NCBI RefSeq assembly: GCF_001949145.1
Contig: NW_019091441.1
Coordinates: forward strand, 508,057 to 572,056
DNA length: 64,000 bases
From: Acanthaster planci
Lineage: Eukaryota > Echinodermata > Asteroidea > Valvatida > Acanthasteridae
Reading direction: 5' to 3'
Shown piece by piece: positions 22,201 through 34,200 of the stretch. The translations under genes and the position numbers were made by a program. The notes under the pieces are model-generated. The model saw nothing but the letters and a program-made list of their open reading frames with translations, searched no databases and had not been told where the DNA came from. Position 1 is the stretch's first letter. Each line of letters opens with the position of its first letter.

Positions 22201-25200
22201 TGAACTTGAAACACTAGACGTTTTCTTCTCTCTTTTACGTTTCTAGAAATAATGGCCCTCTTCCATCTTTTGGTTATTCTGAATGCATTTATCCTGAGAT
22301 CTCAATCCACAAATAAGAGATCGACTAGTCACTTCTCGGGATTGCATCGGTTATATAGTGTGTAAGATTTTTGGTTTGAGTGTCTCGATTTGTTCATTCA
22401 TTTCAGATGTGAGGTTTTACTCTTTCTGCTCTCATTACATTTTTCAAACTTATGTACACAAAATCATTGCACTGTTCTGCAATGGCCGGTAGGCTGTCCT
22501 TGTTACTGGCTTCACTGAACTGCATTTGGTATTGCTAAAAACTGGTCCGGGCACAGAATGACAAATGATGGCAAACAGATAAATGGTATGATTTTTCGCT
22601 ACATTTCCTTCACAAAGTCAGAGGATGAGAAAACGTTGATCTTTGCAAATACCAAGAACGACTTGTTGTGTCTTTGGTACAATTTCCGGAGAACACGTCA
22701 AGATACTCAGTGCCAAGGAGGTGGACTAGGCTCATTTCCATTCTTCAATGAACCCCCATTTCTGTGAGGTGGTGCCAAAAGATGACTGAATGACAAAGAC
22801 TGAGTTGTTTGATGGTTGCTAAAGGTGCTTAGTGGCGTAGTCAGGCATATGGTATGTGCGATAGCAGAAAATGGAAAACAAAAAGAAACAAAACATGGAT
22901 GACTGACAGGCAGCTACAGACTGAGAGTGCGCACATGATCCACTCCCTCATGTCTCCCAACGTTCGTTAAAGAAACACAAACACGGCAAGATTTCTACCT
23001 CACATCCTCATCCGCAGGCCCAAAATACTTATCCGTACACTTACAGGGTTATGTCGGCACACACGGGCCGCAGTGCACATTCTAAACTGCTCGTCCAAAG
23101 GGTGTGAAAGATGATAGGGAAAAAAATAAAAAGGCAACTGGGTGTCAACACAGAGACATGTGGAAACAGTTATTCTAACATGATTTCCAAGATATTTTTT
23201 ATTTTTAGATAAAATCCCATATCATTAGACTTCACCCTTCTAATGTGCTGTTTTGTAACTTTTTTTCAGTCAAGTAAAGCCTAACAAAATGAAATGAGGT
23301 ATCATGCGGCGAGAGTTCTGCCCTATCATGTGAAACTTTGTAGACCTATTTTCAGTAACTGTTTGAAAACTAAATAAAATCAAATTTGCATACATCCTAT
23401 CTCAACAACTTCACTGGAACACATTAGAAAATGCCAACACTAAAATGCAGTTTAGATTTAGCTTCAAGTATACAATTTGTTGAGGAGGGGGACTTTGCCT
23501 TTTTCCCAAAACTGAAGGAATCTAGACCTTCTAGAGATGACTGAACCCTGAATAGGTTTGGTGTTTTTTCAATGCAAATACACTGGGCCATATAAATGAG
23601 ACAAAATAGAGCACAAGTACTGGTAAGCCTTACACAGTATTGTAGTCCAATATTTTCCATAATTCTAAGAAAGGGCACATCAACAATTGTGCATGGACTT
23701 AGGTCCTAGTACAAGGATAGGATAGAATACAATCGAATAGATAAGAACATTCTGGTTTGAGATGTACAAATATAATTGCACTGCAACTTTGTACAGTAAC
23801 GGGGGAGTTCATTTTGGTAAGTGGGGCTTGGCAAGCACAAAATAACTTGTCAAGTAGGAGTGTGTGCATTAGAGACTTAGAGTAGCCGAACTACAACACT
23901 GGCCTGATGTTGGCCAGTCAAATCCTTAGTATGGTCAGATCCAGAACGGACGTTAAGAAGCTCACGAGGCAGTGTCTTTCACTCACTACAGCTGGAAGAA
24001 ATAGAACATGTCTGAGACTGGTGTGGCATAAAGAGTGACATGCTTGGGGCACTCTGTGTGTGGGTGTGTGTGTGGGAATGAACCAACATGCAGAGTCACT
24101 GATTGCCTTTCATGCGTTGACCTTAGGATGATCTTAGAATGACCTCAGTCTGACCTCAGCAAGCCTGGGCTAACACATCATGCTGCACCACTGAGTCCAT
24201 TTGTTTTCAGCCACAGACTGGTAGAGATGTGGTCAAGCCATTGAGGTCCCATGCCATTTGGGGTAATTTACATGGCAGAGTGGGGTTTTTAATACTTACT
24301 CTTGAGAAAGGAAACAATGTAAAGAACAGTACAAAATGGTGTATGAGAGCACAATGTGATAATGATATGGCAAAATTAGCTAGAATTACTTTGACTTCTG
24401 GAAAGTTCGTTATGCTACTGTTTAAATGCAAACGATATAGGACTAAGCACTGAAAGAGATGACACTATTTTTGGAATACTTTAGGATACTTTGATCAGAA
24501 GAGTAATCTCATAATAAAATGGATTATTTCAAGCATGTTTCTTCCAATTCAGAAATGAGAGAGGAATATTACAGAAAGCACACATAAATATTGAACATTT
24601 GAAAAAGAATGGCCTCTTTGACTGAATTTTCTTCTTGAATTTATTTCTCTTACCTTACATTTTCCTAAATATGAGATGTTTCCTCTCTATATTAGCTTAA
24701 TTTGGGTGACTTGAGGAAAGGAATAAGGTTAAATCAATATATCTTATTACACTGCAGGGATTTTCAAAGGAACCTAGTAAAGAAAAAACATCATATAGGT
24801 GAAACACTTTTATCAGACTGCAGAAGAAAAAAAATCTACCAGCTATCATGCAGCTGGCAACAAGAAAAGTGCTGAGAAAGATAGGCAAATCCAGCATGCA
24901 CGTATCATTCCATTACTGGCAGTATGAAGATGGGGCACCATCAATTGCATAACAGTGGGCCATGTGTCTGTGCAGCAAGGCTATCAGGCGATCGATCATT
25001 CCAGATGAGATGAGGTGAGATAGAACACACGCACGTCACACATGCATGCCAGGGGGAGGGAGGACGCTCATTAGCACAACAGAGTAGAACAGCATGGGGC
25101 CCTCCACACCAAGCAGACAGTGGGGGAGATAACCATGCCATGATGCAACAGTAGCAGTGGCAAAAACCGGCCGGATAAGATGAGTGAAGATGAGGATGAA

Positions 25201-28200
25201 AGTGGCATGGTGGTAGTGGTAGTGGTGGTGACTTTGTTGGTTGTGGTGAAGACAGCGACCCCATGCCAAGTGTGAGAGACAACGCACGCACAGTGGAACC
25301 AAAGGAAGACCGTCTCATCCAGTCTCCTGCATCAGGTTTTTTTTCTTTCTTCTCTTTCAATCAATCTCACCCTTGGCCGTCGCATTTCGCTCCTTGGCCT
25401 GCTCCCGGATGGTTTTTCTCTTCTTTTTTTCCTCCTCAGCTTTTTGGGCCTCTATGGTCTTTTGGGCCTCAGTGTCAGCCAGCTGCTGCCACTGGCTGCG
25501 GTTTTGTTGCATGCCCTGGTATAGTGGGGCCAGCTGAGGCTGCATCGAGGCTAGATTCTAGGCAAGAAAGGAACAACAATATGGCTGATAGGTACACAGA
25601 TTTCACAAGCCATCTCCCTTGTTTGTGGACAACCACAGCGGCATGGCCTTTCCCACAGATCTCGGAGGCCACTTCTGTTTCTTTAGTCTTAGTAGATGAA
25701 AGCAGCCAAAGAAGCTGTCAATGAAGGCAAACACTAGCTGAATGGATCAACTTCAGCGCTCCACAACAAATCCTGTAAAAATTAAAGCAACTCCACAGCA
25801 AATGAAGACACATAATAACTACGGTTAGTCTCATTAATGGGAACCTTTGTTAATGATGAGAAAAAAATGGAACAGTTAAAATGTTAAAGAGAGAGAGAAA
25901 AGGCCTAACCCTCCGGAATTTTGCCCTCAGAGAGGGACTGCCAGTTGTCACGGTTACGCTTGACGCCATCCAACAGAGGCTTCATGCCAGGCCAGGTCTC
26001 AGCAAAGATCTGGTATGATTGGAAAAATGTAGACAGAAAGAGGCAAATGCAAAAAAGAAAACAAAGAACAAAAAGTGGTTTGTGCAGCAGGCATATCCAA
26101 AGTGTGTTTTGGTGGGATACACTGATAATGGGGAAAAGGAATGGAGGGAAGGGCAAGGATGGGAATAGGGCCAGGGGGAGGGGAGAGGGGACTACTTCAT
26201 ATGACTGGAAAACATAGCATTGATTTGGAAAGCATGGAAAGTAAGACAGTGCAGGGAATGCTTAGAGCAATGGTACAATATTGCTAACATTCCTAGACTA
26301 CTCATTTGACTACATTTGATGGCAACCAGTTCCACAGAAACTGTCTTTGACCTTTTTTTGACACACTGATGTGAATAACCAAATCTCCTTCTATCCAACT
26401 GCTACTTAATCAATTCATATTAGATGTATTTCTAAAAATTAAAAATAAAAAGGTGTATGCCCCCTTTTTTTTCCCAGGCTTGATCTGGACCCGAAAGATA
26501 AGTATCATTGGAGTCGTATTATTTTGCCAAGATCTGTTGCCATGTGACAACACATTCTACATTCTTTCATGCAAAATAAACAGCTTTCTTGTCAGACACT
26601 TCAAATCAAGAGACTGTCTGGTACACAAATGGCATAAACCCAGACCAAGGCTTTATGCATGGCAACCAGCAAAAAAGGGACCTCGAGTCTATAAAGTAGA
26701 GACCATTCTTAGTAAACCGAGACCACTATGAAGAGAGTTGCTTCAAAGTTAGCAATATTCTACCATAGCTTCACAACTGTAGATGCCTCAGGTTGAATTC
26801 TAATATCAGTTAATAAGGTAGTTGAGCAGATTAAAAAATAAAAATATTTACATAATGCCAACTGGCAAATTTCTGTTTATTGACAAGCACGCATTTTCAC
26901 AAAGTTTTACAAAATTTGATGCAAGCAAAGTGTTTTTCACGTCAGAAGCACTTTTTGAATACACTTAAATGCAAATGAACAAAGTTCTGGCCATGTATGT
27001 GCTCTCGAAAAGCTAAATTTCTGAATGAAGACTGATCAACTTCATGCACCATAACAACAAGCAAACAAGACCGTACAATAATGAGAAATGGTCCAGAGAA
27101 TGCATCACAGAGTTTAGGAGATGAGGGTGTGGTCTTTTAAGAGTCCTCTTGACGAGGGGAGGGCTGGATAGCATCAGTTTAGAATTGATCTAAGGGGAAA
27201 ACTAGGGTAGAAAAAATTCTGCTCGATGAACCTGTCAGGAGAGAACATATATTAAGGTAAGCAACAAGGGAATTTGGCATGGGATATGTGTGTGGATTCA
27301 GCTTGGAAAAAACTCAGTCTGAGTTTTCTAAACAAATATGAACAAAGACTTCTCAATGACACAGAATATGAAAATATGTACCCAGGCATTCAATACTTGA
27401 TCTTTTTTTGGCTAATGCCATCTCAAATATCAAATTTCAATGCCTTTTCTACCCACAAAAGAATCTTTCTATGATCTTCTATGGTTTTCCATGATTGTGG
27501 GAACCCTGTCATTTTTTCATGATGGACTTGAACTATTAGGAATAGATCTTTCACAACAGGGCAAATGAACAAAATCATGGTCATTTCACACAATTCTGTA
27601 TGGTAACTTAGTTTTTTCATGACATGGTCACTGGAATGGAATGTGATGCATATCACCTGCATACTGCTGGTCTTTGTCACGCAATAGCTGTGACTCACCA
27701 TGCTGCTCTTTTTAGTGTTTAGTCTGACACCACACAGTGTTCACTTCTAATAAAATTCAAAGGATAAGACCAACCCCCTCCCGAGTCAAAGGTTTAATTG
27801 ATCCCTTCCCTGTGAATGCAGAAAAATCTACAGGAGAAACTGGCTGACGGACGCGAAATCATATCAAAGGAAATTGAAGGGACATAAGCCTTGCTTGCAT
27901 CCATGGCTGTAAAAATGAAGAACACTCTCATAGAATTAGCATATTCCCATTTTGGCTGAGGTGAAAAAATTCCCTATAAACCAACAACAACATTGGTACA
28001 TCTGGAGGCTGGAGGGTCAAAAAATTCATCAGGCTCTGATCTGCCAGTGTTAATGGGGACAGCAGCATGGCAATCTTGGTGATATGGATGCCTGCAAAAA
28101 AAAAAAAAGTCGTACAAAAGTGAAGCCACACAACTATGGCGCAATTACGAAGTTGCATTATCAAATCACCCTTGCTGCGTAATTGCGAGCCCACAAGATT

Positions 28201-31200
28201 GCAAAGCTGCAAGATCACTGCACTGTTGTGTAAGGTTTCAACCAATCAAGCTGGGAGCTGACTAGTACCAAGGTTCCATGAACGCTACAGAAAACCACGC
28301 AATCAGTCATAACCCTTGCCTGATAAAGACTAGCAGTATGCAGAACATGTGACTCACTCCACTCGAGTGACATCATGAAATCAATGAGTGGCCAGCATGT
28401 CTGTACCAATGATACAATGATAAAAGTAGCATAATATCCAGGTAGTCAAGATGTCCATCATGATGATTTAGAAGAGGCCTTCCCCAGGTAACCACTTGCT
28501 ATATCACTGTACTGTGAACTCATACTATTTATTATACCTCAGTCCCATTTTAAGCTGGAGCCACATAGCCAAATTCCCTTGCTTTTAAATAATGACTCAA
28601 CAAAGGAAAAGAAAATTAGACGACATTCATCACAGAAGGTCACAATCAACAATGAAACATTCTAGATGTGATTGAAAAAGGTTCATTTTCTTAAACACTT
28701 TGGCCTTTTGCCAAGGCACTTCACTCATAATGCTTGACTTCCTTCAGTTAGTGCAAGACTAAAAAAGTCACTAGCTGCACAGAAACTAATTTAAATGGAT
28801 AAGTACATTGTTTAACACACACTTTATCAGAGAATTTTTTGTATAAACATTCAGTTCTCAAGAACTGGATGTCAGACACAGGCTCAAGGAAGACCAAACA
28901 GCAGTTTATTTGATGCTTTCTGCAAACAAGTAATTGACTCAAAACAGCATGGGCCATGTGTTGGTACCAGCCAATGAGGCAATATACAGTGTCAGCATGT
29001 TGGGGAATATATTTGACATTTGGAGAAAACATTTCCCACCTGACTTGCCTTGTATATGTACAAGACCAACTGTTTTCTATGGCTGCTGTGCATGAGCAGG
29101 TGATAGCATACATCTACTCAGCAACACTGTCCCTTTGGTAAGAGACACACCACTCATGCATACATGCACAAGTCTGCATACCTAAGATGTAGATCGCTTG
29201 GTACAATTTCAATGGAATGTATGTCTTTGTTGGGAACATTTTAAGCATCTTCCAACACATCTCTCTCTCTCAACTCCCTCTCCTTTGCAAATGGAGTTTT
29301 ACATCTGAATTGATATCTAAAATGATGTCAAAAGGCTTACTGAGTCTAGTACAACCTGTAGCAAATGTAGTCTCCCAATGGTTTGGCCAAAATATTCTCC
29401 CCAACTTTTCATGACACAGTGATTAACTTTCTGTTTGACTTTCCTTTAACATTGCCTCATAAAAGCACTGGGAAACTTTAAAAACTTTTTTTTTTGACCA
29501 GCCATGCTTACCTTGTACACTGGCATACATATTGCATCAATGAACCCCACTTGCATCTTGGGAAGTTCACTTTTTTTCTTCCGATCCATCATGGCCTGTG
29601 AAAGATTTAAAAACTTTGTTAATCTCATCTACATAAAAAGTGTAACTGTCTTGTGACAGCACCACTTGTACTTGTAACTTACCCTTTTCGTATGACGTGG
29701 GAAAAAAACATTGATCCTAGATGATGGGAGTCCCACTGTACAACAGAAATTCAAATGGCATCTGATGCAAAGCAACCATTCTCACAATCGTTGCAAAGAT
29801 TTGGTTTTATCACGTTTATTAAATTCATTTTCATTCAAAGATGGTCTGCACCTCGGATACAAGCAAAATGAATGCAAAATAGTGACGTAATATCAAATGG
29901 CAAAATTTGAACAAATTTCAGCTCAAGCGAATTTTGCAGCAAATGCTTCTTGACATGAAATCCGCTTCGCTTTTGCATTTGCTTAAGTCATGAACTGGCC
30001 TTCACATGGTAAAAGAAAAAAACTACTTAGATACTCCCCATAGTGCAAAGAGGACTGTTGTGCTTTTCACTCCAGTTGGCAAGTGTATGACACGCAAGGC
30101 TGGACAATCTCAGTCATGCATTTTGTGTGCCTCACTGCCACCTGTAAATTGAAGGTAACTCCAACCACCTTAGTCACCTCAACTGCGAGAAATCTCCACA
30201 ATCGATTTCACCAAATTTTACGCAACGGCACAAATTGACTTATGTCGCATTTTACTGTGAAGATTATGCACTGCATAAGGAAACCACTCACACAAGAAAT
30301 AATGGTGTAACACAATCATTTCAGGTCACAAAGCTGCACCAACAAATCAGAATTGAATGATTTTTGGTAACTAATCATGTTTGGCTCACACTTGCTCACA
30401 CTTGCTCAACTAATCAAGAGTTGCATAGAAATGTACACCTTTTTTGGAGGTAACAAAAACCTTGCTTGGCTGTGACAGAACTTTGAGATTATCTGCCTAG
30501 TTCAGACAAAGAGCAGACAAAAAACCTTTTCAAAATGACAGTCAGAGTTAATTGTTTGAAGACTGAAGCAATATTGAAAAGGGCAGTTATTGTAAAGGTG
30601 TGATTGTCCTCTTCCAAGATGTTTAATATACTTGACACTTTTCACAGCTAAGCAAACTTTCATGAAATCAACCATCAGTACATTGCGCAGCTACGCCACA
30701 AATTTCTTCCTTAAGGCTTATGCATGGTGTCAAGTTACGCCATGTTTTGGGAAAATGCACCTGTGTCTTTTGACACAGGTGCATTTCTCTCCCTGTCTAA
30801 TTACACGTAGTCCCTTGCTACACAACCCACAGCTGCTAGACTTACTATGGGTTCTTCCTTCAGCTGCTCTCGCTCCATGTCACCCTGTTCAAAGAACTCA
30901 CTGGCTACTAGCTCAGCTACCCTCCTCTGGACCTCCCAGGGCTTGGTGATGGCCGAGACATCACAGGCAGTCATCATCATCCCCCTGTGTGGTAAAAACA
31001 CCCATAATACAGGCCTGGATTTTCCAGTAGGTAAAGTAGGCACTGTGCCTAGGCCCTACGAAATATAAAGGGGCCTACAAACGAGTTGAGGGCCTATGAA
31101 ATTATCAGTGCACAATAAAACACACAGCTCGGTGTTTCTCTTTTAATTTTTGATTTGATTTGACAGTGGTGCAGAACACTGGTGCCCCAGGCCTACAGAA

Positions 31201-34200
31201 CACTTAACCACTTTGTGCCAGGGTACCCGGTTTTGGGCACATAGGCTTTATACACGAAACCGGGGAGCTTGGCCTTGTAACAAAAGACCGTACACGGAAC
31301 GGAATTGCCAACATTTTTTCAGTTGTCAATTGAGGAGGAAATTCGACATTGTTTTGAAAGATTATACCACTGTTTGTGGCATTCAGTGCGAGCGGATTAC
31401 AAATGGGGACAAAAGCGCTCCAGGACTTGCAGATCAAGATTTTCACTTCCTACTTTCAAACTACAGTTTTCTCCTGACAATTAACCCAAACATTTTCCTC
31501 AAAACACTTGAACCTCATCGTTTGGTCAGTATATATTATCTTGTATCTGAGAGAGCTTGGCTTTGGAGAAGTAGAGTGTGGGAATATGCACCAAGAAGCA
31601 CTGAACACAAAGCTGTGGCTTTTCAGATTCACCTGTTTTTTCTCAATATTAAAAAGGACCACGTACATATGATAAAACTCAGAATGAATGCACTCTAGTT
31701 GGTGAGAGTTGAACTAGTCTAGTGAAATATTTGGGACCAGCCTACAAAGGTTGGACGGTTATCAAAAGCTCCACTTTTCAAAATGCACAGTAGGGAGCCA
31801 GAAAACGTAAGTTGCCGTATTAACACAATTAGCTGTAGTTTGACTGAGGATGTTAGCCCTTGGATATCAGTGCACAGGCTTGATGTTTGCAGCCATCTGA
31901 CCTCTAGTCAACCAGTGAATTAACGTGTTCATTCATTCATTGCAGCAAACAGCAACATGTGAGTAAACAATGTGAACACAAGATTGCGCCTGCATTCCCC
32001 CTGCACATAGTCAAAAAGCAATTGACTAGTGGTCAAATATAGTTTGCGCCCGAATGCTTGGCTTCGTTTAGACTTTACCCCACTCTGATAATGCCTTCAT
32101 GTTGCTGAAGCCAAGTAAAAATGAACTTAACTTCAACCTGCACAGAATCTAGATCCACACAAGTTGCTATGTGAGTCATGCTCTGAGAAGTTTCAAGTCT
32201 TGAGCATTGCCAGTAAAGACAAATGATTAAGCTTGGTAATCATACCTCAGTAGGTCCCTGTGCCTCGGATTATGCCAGTCTTTTACTCCTTGTTCAACCA
32301 GTTTGAAGAAATCATTGCGTTTCCTACGGAAAAATTAATGTATGAGTCAAAGCAACAATTTTCTGAATAATGTTATGGGAAGTTCCGTCGAACCTGTCTT
32401 TAAAAAGAAGGCACGCTGTCTGTCAAAGTTGAGAGTAATTTTGCTAGAGCTGCTGATGTCACGCTGTTGCACTGCCATAATGTTGGCAATGTGTGCAAAG
32501 AAAAACCATTCCAGGGTAGTTTAGCACTACGGACAGTAACTAATGGCGATTAAGCAGAAGTTTTCTGTTCTCATTGAATTGATGCTAATGGCTGAAAATT
32601 AGCTTAGGTAATCCATATAAGACTTGAAGCAGGCCTTGACAACAACGGTTGTCCGATTACGGGGGACACGTAATTTCTTCTTTTGGGCAAGTAAAAATTA
32701 AGGTCAAATTGCCTGAGGACAGGTACTTTTTCTTGAAATGAAAGTGTCAGTTTTTCGTGGCCAAGAATAGCAGTCAAAATACCTTTGATTTGTTGTTTTC
32801 TTCTTCACAAAAGTTTTTAAAAGGTGGTAAAAAGTAAACAGCTATGTGATGTATGATGTTTTGCATCGTTACGTACACTGTACATATACAAACTCGCATG
32901 TATTAAGCACACTATACATTCAGCAGGGCACCTTTCCACACAAGGGAAAATGCGTACATAAACAAGCAGTAAAATACCCTAGTGTCTGGCTACCAAACCT
33001 CATTGGTTATTGCATGCATGGTGCAGTGGAGCTTTGATGGCCGGAAGCTCAAAGACTGTTTTACATGTGGCTGTGACTTCAACATGAGTGAATTTTACCT
33101 GGTATTTGTGTGTGTACTTTATGCATATATGACATCAGGCAAACTCAAGTGGTACAGCCGTTGCATTTGTACGAATGATGCATCAGAGTCCTGCACACGC
33201 TGGGGTGATGTATATTCATGTCGTATTGTGGCATAGCAATTTCGTCAATGGTGAGTGGTTGAAAGGAATTTACTCTCCCCGCACAGTAATGAGCAACTAA
33301 ACCAAGGGTTTTGGCAAGTAAAATCTTACCTTGGGCAAGTAAATTTTAAGTGCTACTTGCCTGAGGACAAGTACGTGTAGTTAAAAAAAATGAAAGTTAA
33401 GGCCTGGTTTGAAGGTTTGCATGGTGAAGGTAAGCAGCAGGAGTAAGTATGTAGTGACATAGCACCATGTACCAATCTCTTTTTGGAGTGTGTGAGGTTC
33501 TGAAAAGAACCGTGAAGGAACTCAACCTTTCAGACAATCTCCTGACAATGGTTAAAGCATACTGTCCAAACTCACTCCTGTTGCCCAAGTGCTGGCATTT
33601 TTTAAATTCAGTGACAGCACACCATTTATGGAGATTTACATTTACGAAGTTATAATCTGTAGAATGGCCAAAAACATGCGGCTTTCCCTTTTTGCTAATA
33701 ATTCATAAAGCACTCTTATACCAACGATGCTATGATTGATCCATTCACTATAGTACTAGGTAATAAAAGTGATCATGTGTAGTCAGCCATTTTAAATTAC
33801 AAAGCTGCTTTGAATGATATTGGATGCAGCTAGCTTTGCTCACATGCACATATACAAATCGTCACACAAAATTTCTCAATTCACGTCTTGGACTATGGAG
33901 AGAATGGCAAAGTCATCTTCCCAAATGGAGAGGGTTGCGCAGCAGCATAACCGGTGGGAGACTTTGTTTTCTTAAAGGAGCTGAAAAATGCTTACTTAAA
34001 GTACAGCGCCAAGTCAGTAGACAGTATGGCACTCTCCAGCATGCGGATCAACTCTCGGTAGTCCTCTGGCGAGAGGAACTGGAAGATATTGTTCCCCTAT
34101 TCAAGATGAAAAAGATTGGAAATGTCAACAATGTGGGTAATACGCCAGAGCCTGGCCCCAGCAGAGCCAGCCACCCCTTGTTCATCCAACAGCATGATCC

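Larger units (their letters stand above)
19291..25370 (-). other. PDE last intron (6.1 kb)
   Basis: No exon recognised. Contains the inverted repeat at 19562-19657, the four half-site DR5 array at 24118-24156, a (GTG/GTA)-rich microsatellite at about 25206-25245 and a TGTGTG tract at 24055-24077. Confidence 0.7.

Noticed and set aside
25263-25724. 153-codon + strand frame, and a 139-codon - strand frame at 24941-25360.
   Set aside because: The first is antisense to PDE exon B; the second overlaps a GTG/GTA-rich microsatellite. Neither shows recognisable domains.
31213-31698. 161-codon + strand open frame.
   Set aside because: No recognised domain, no splice or start context, and composition like the surrounding intron; probably chance.
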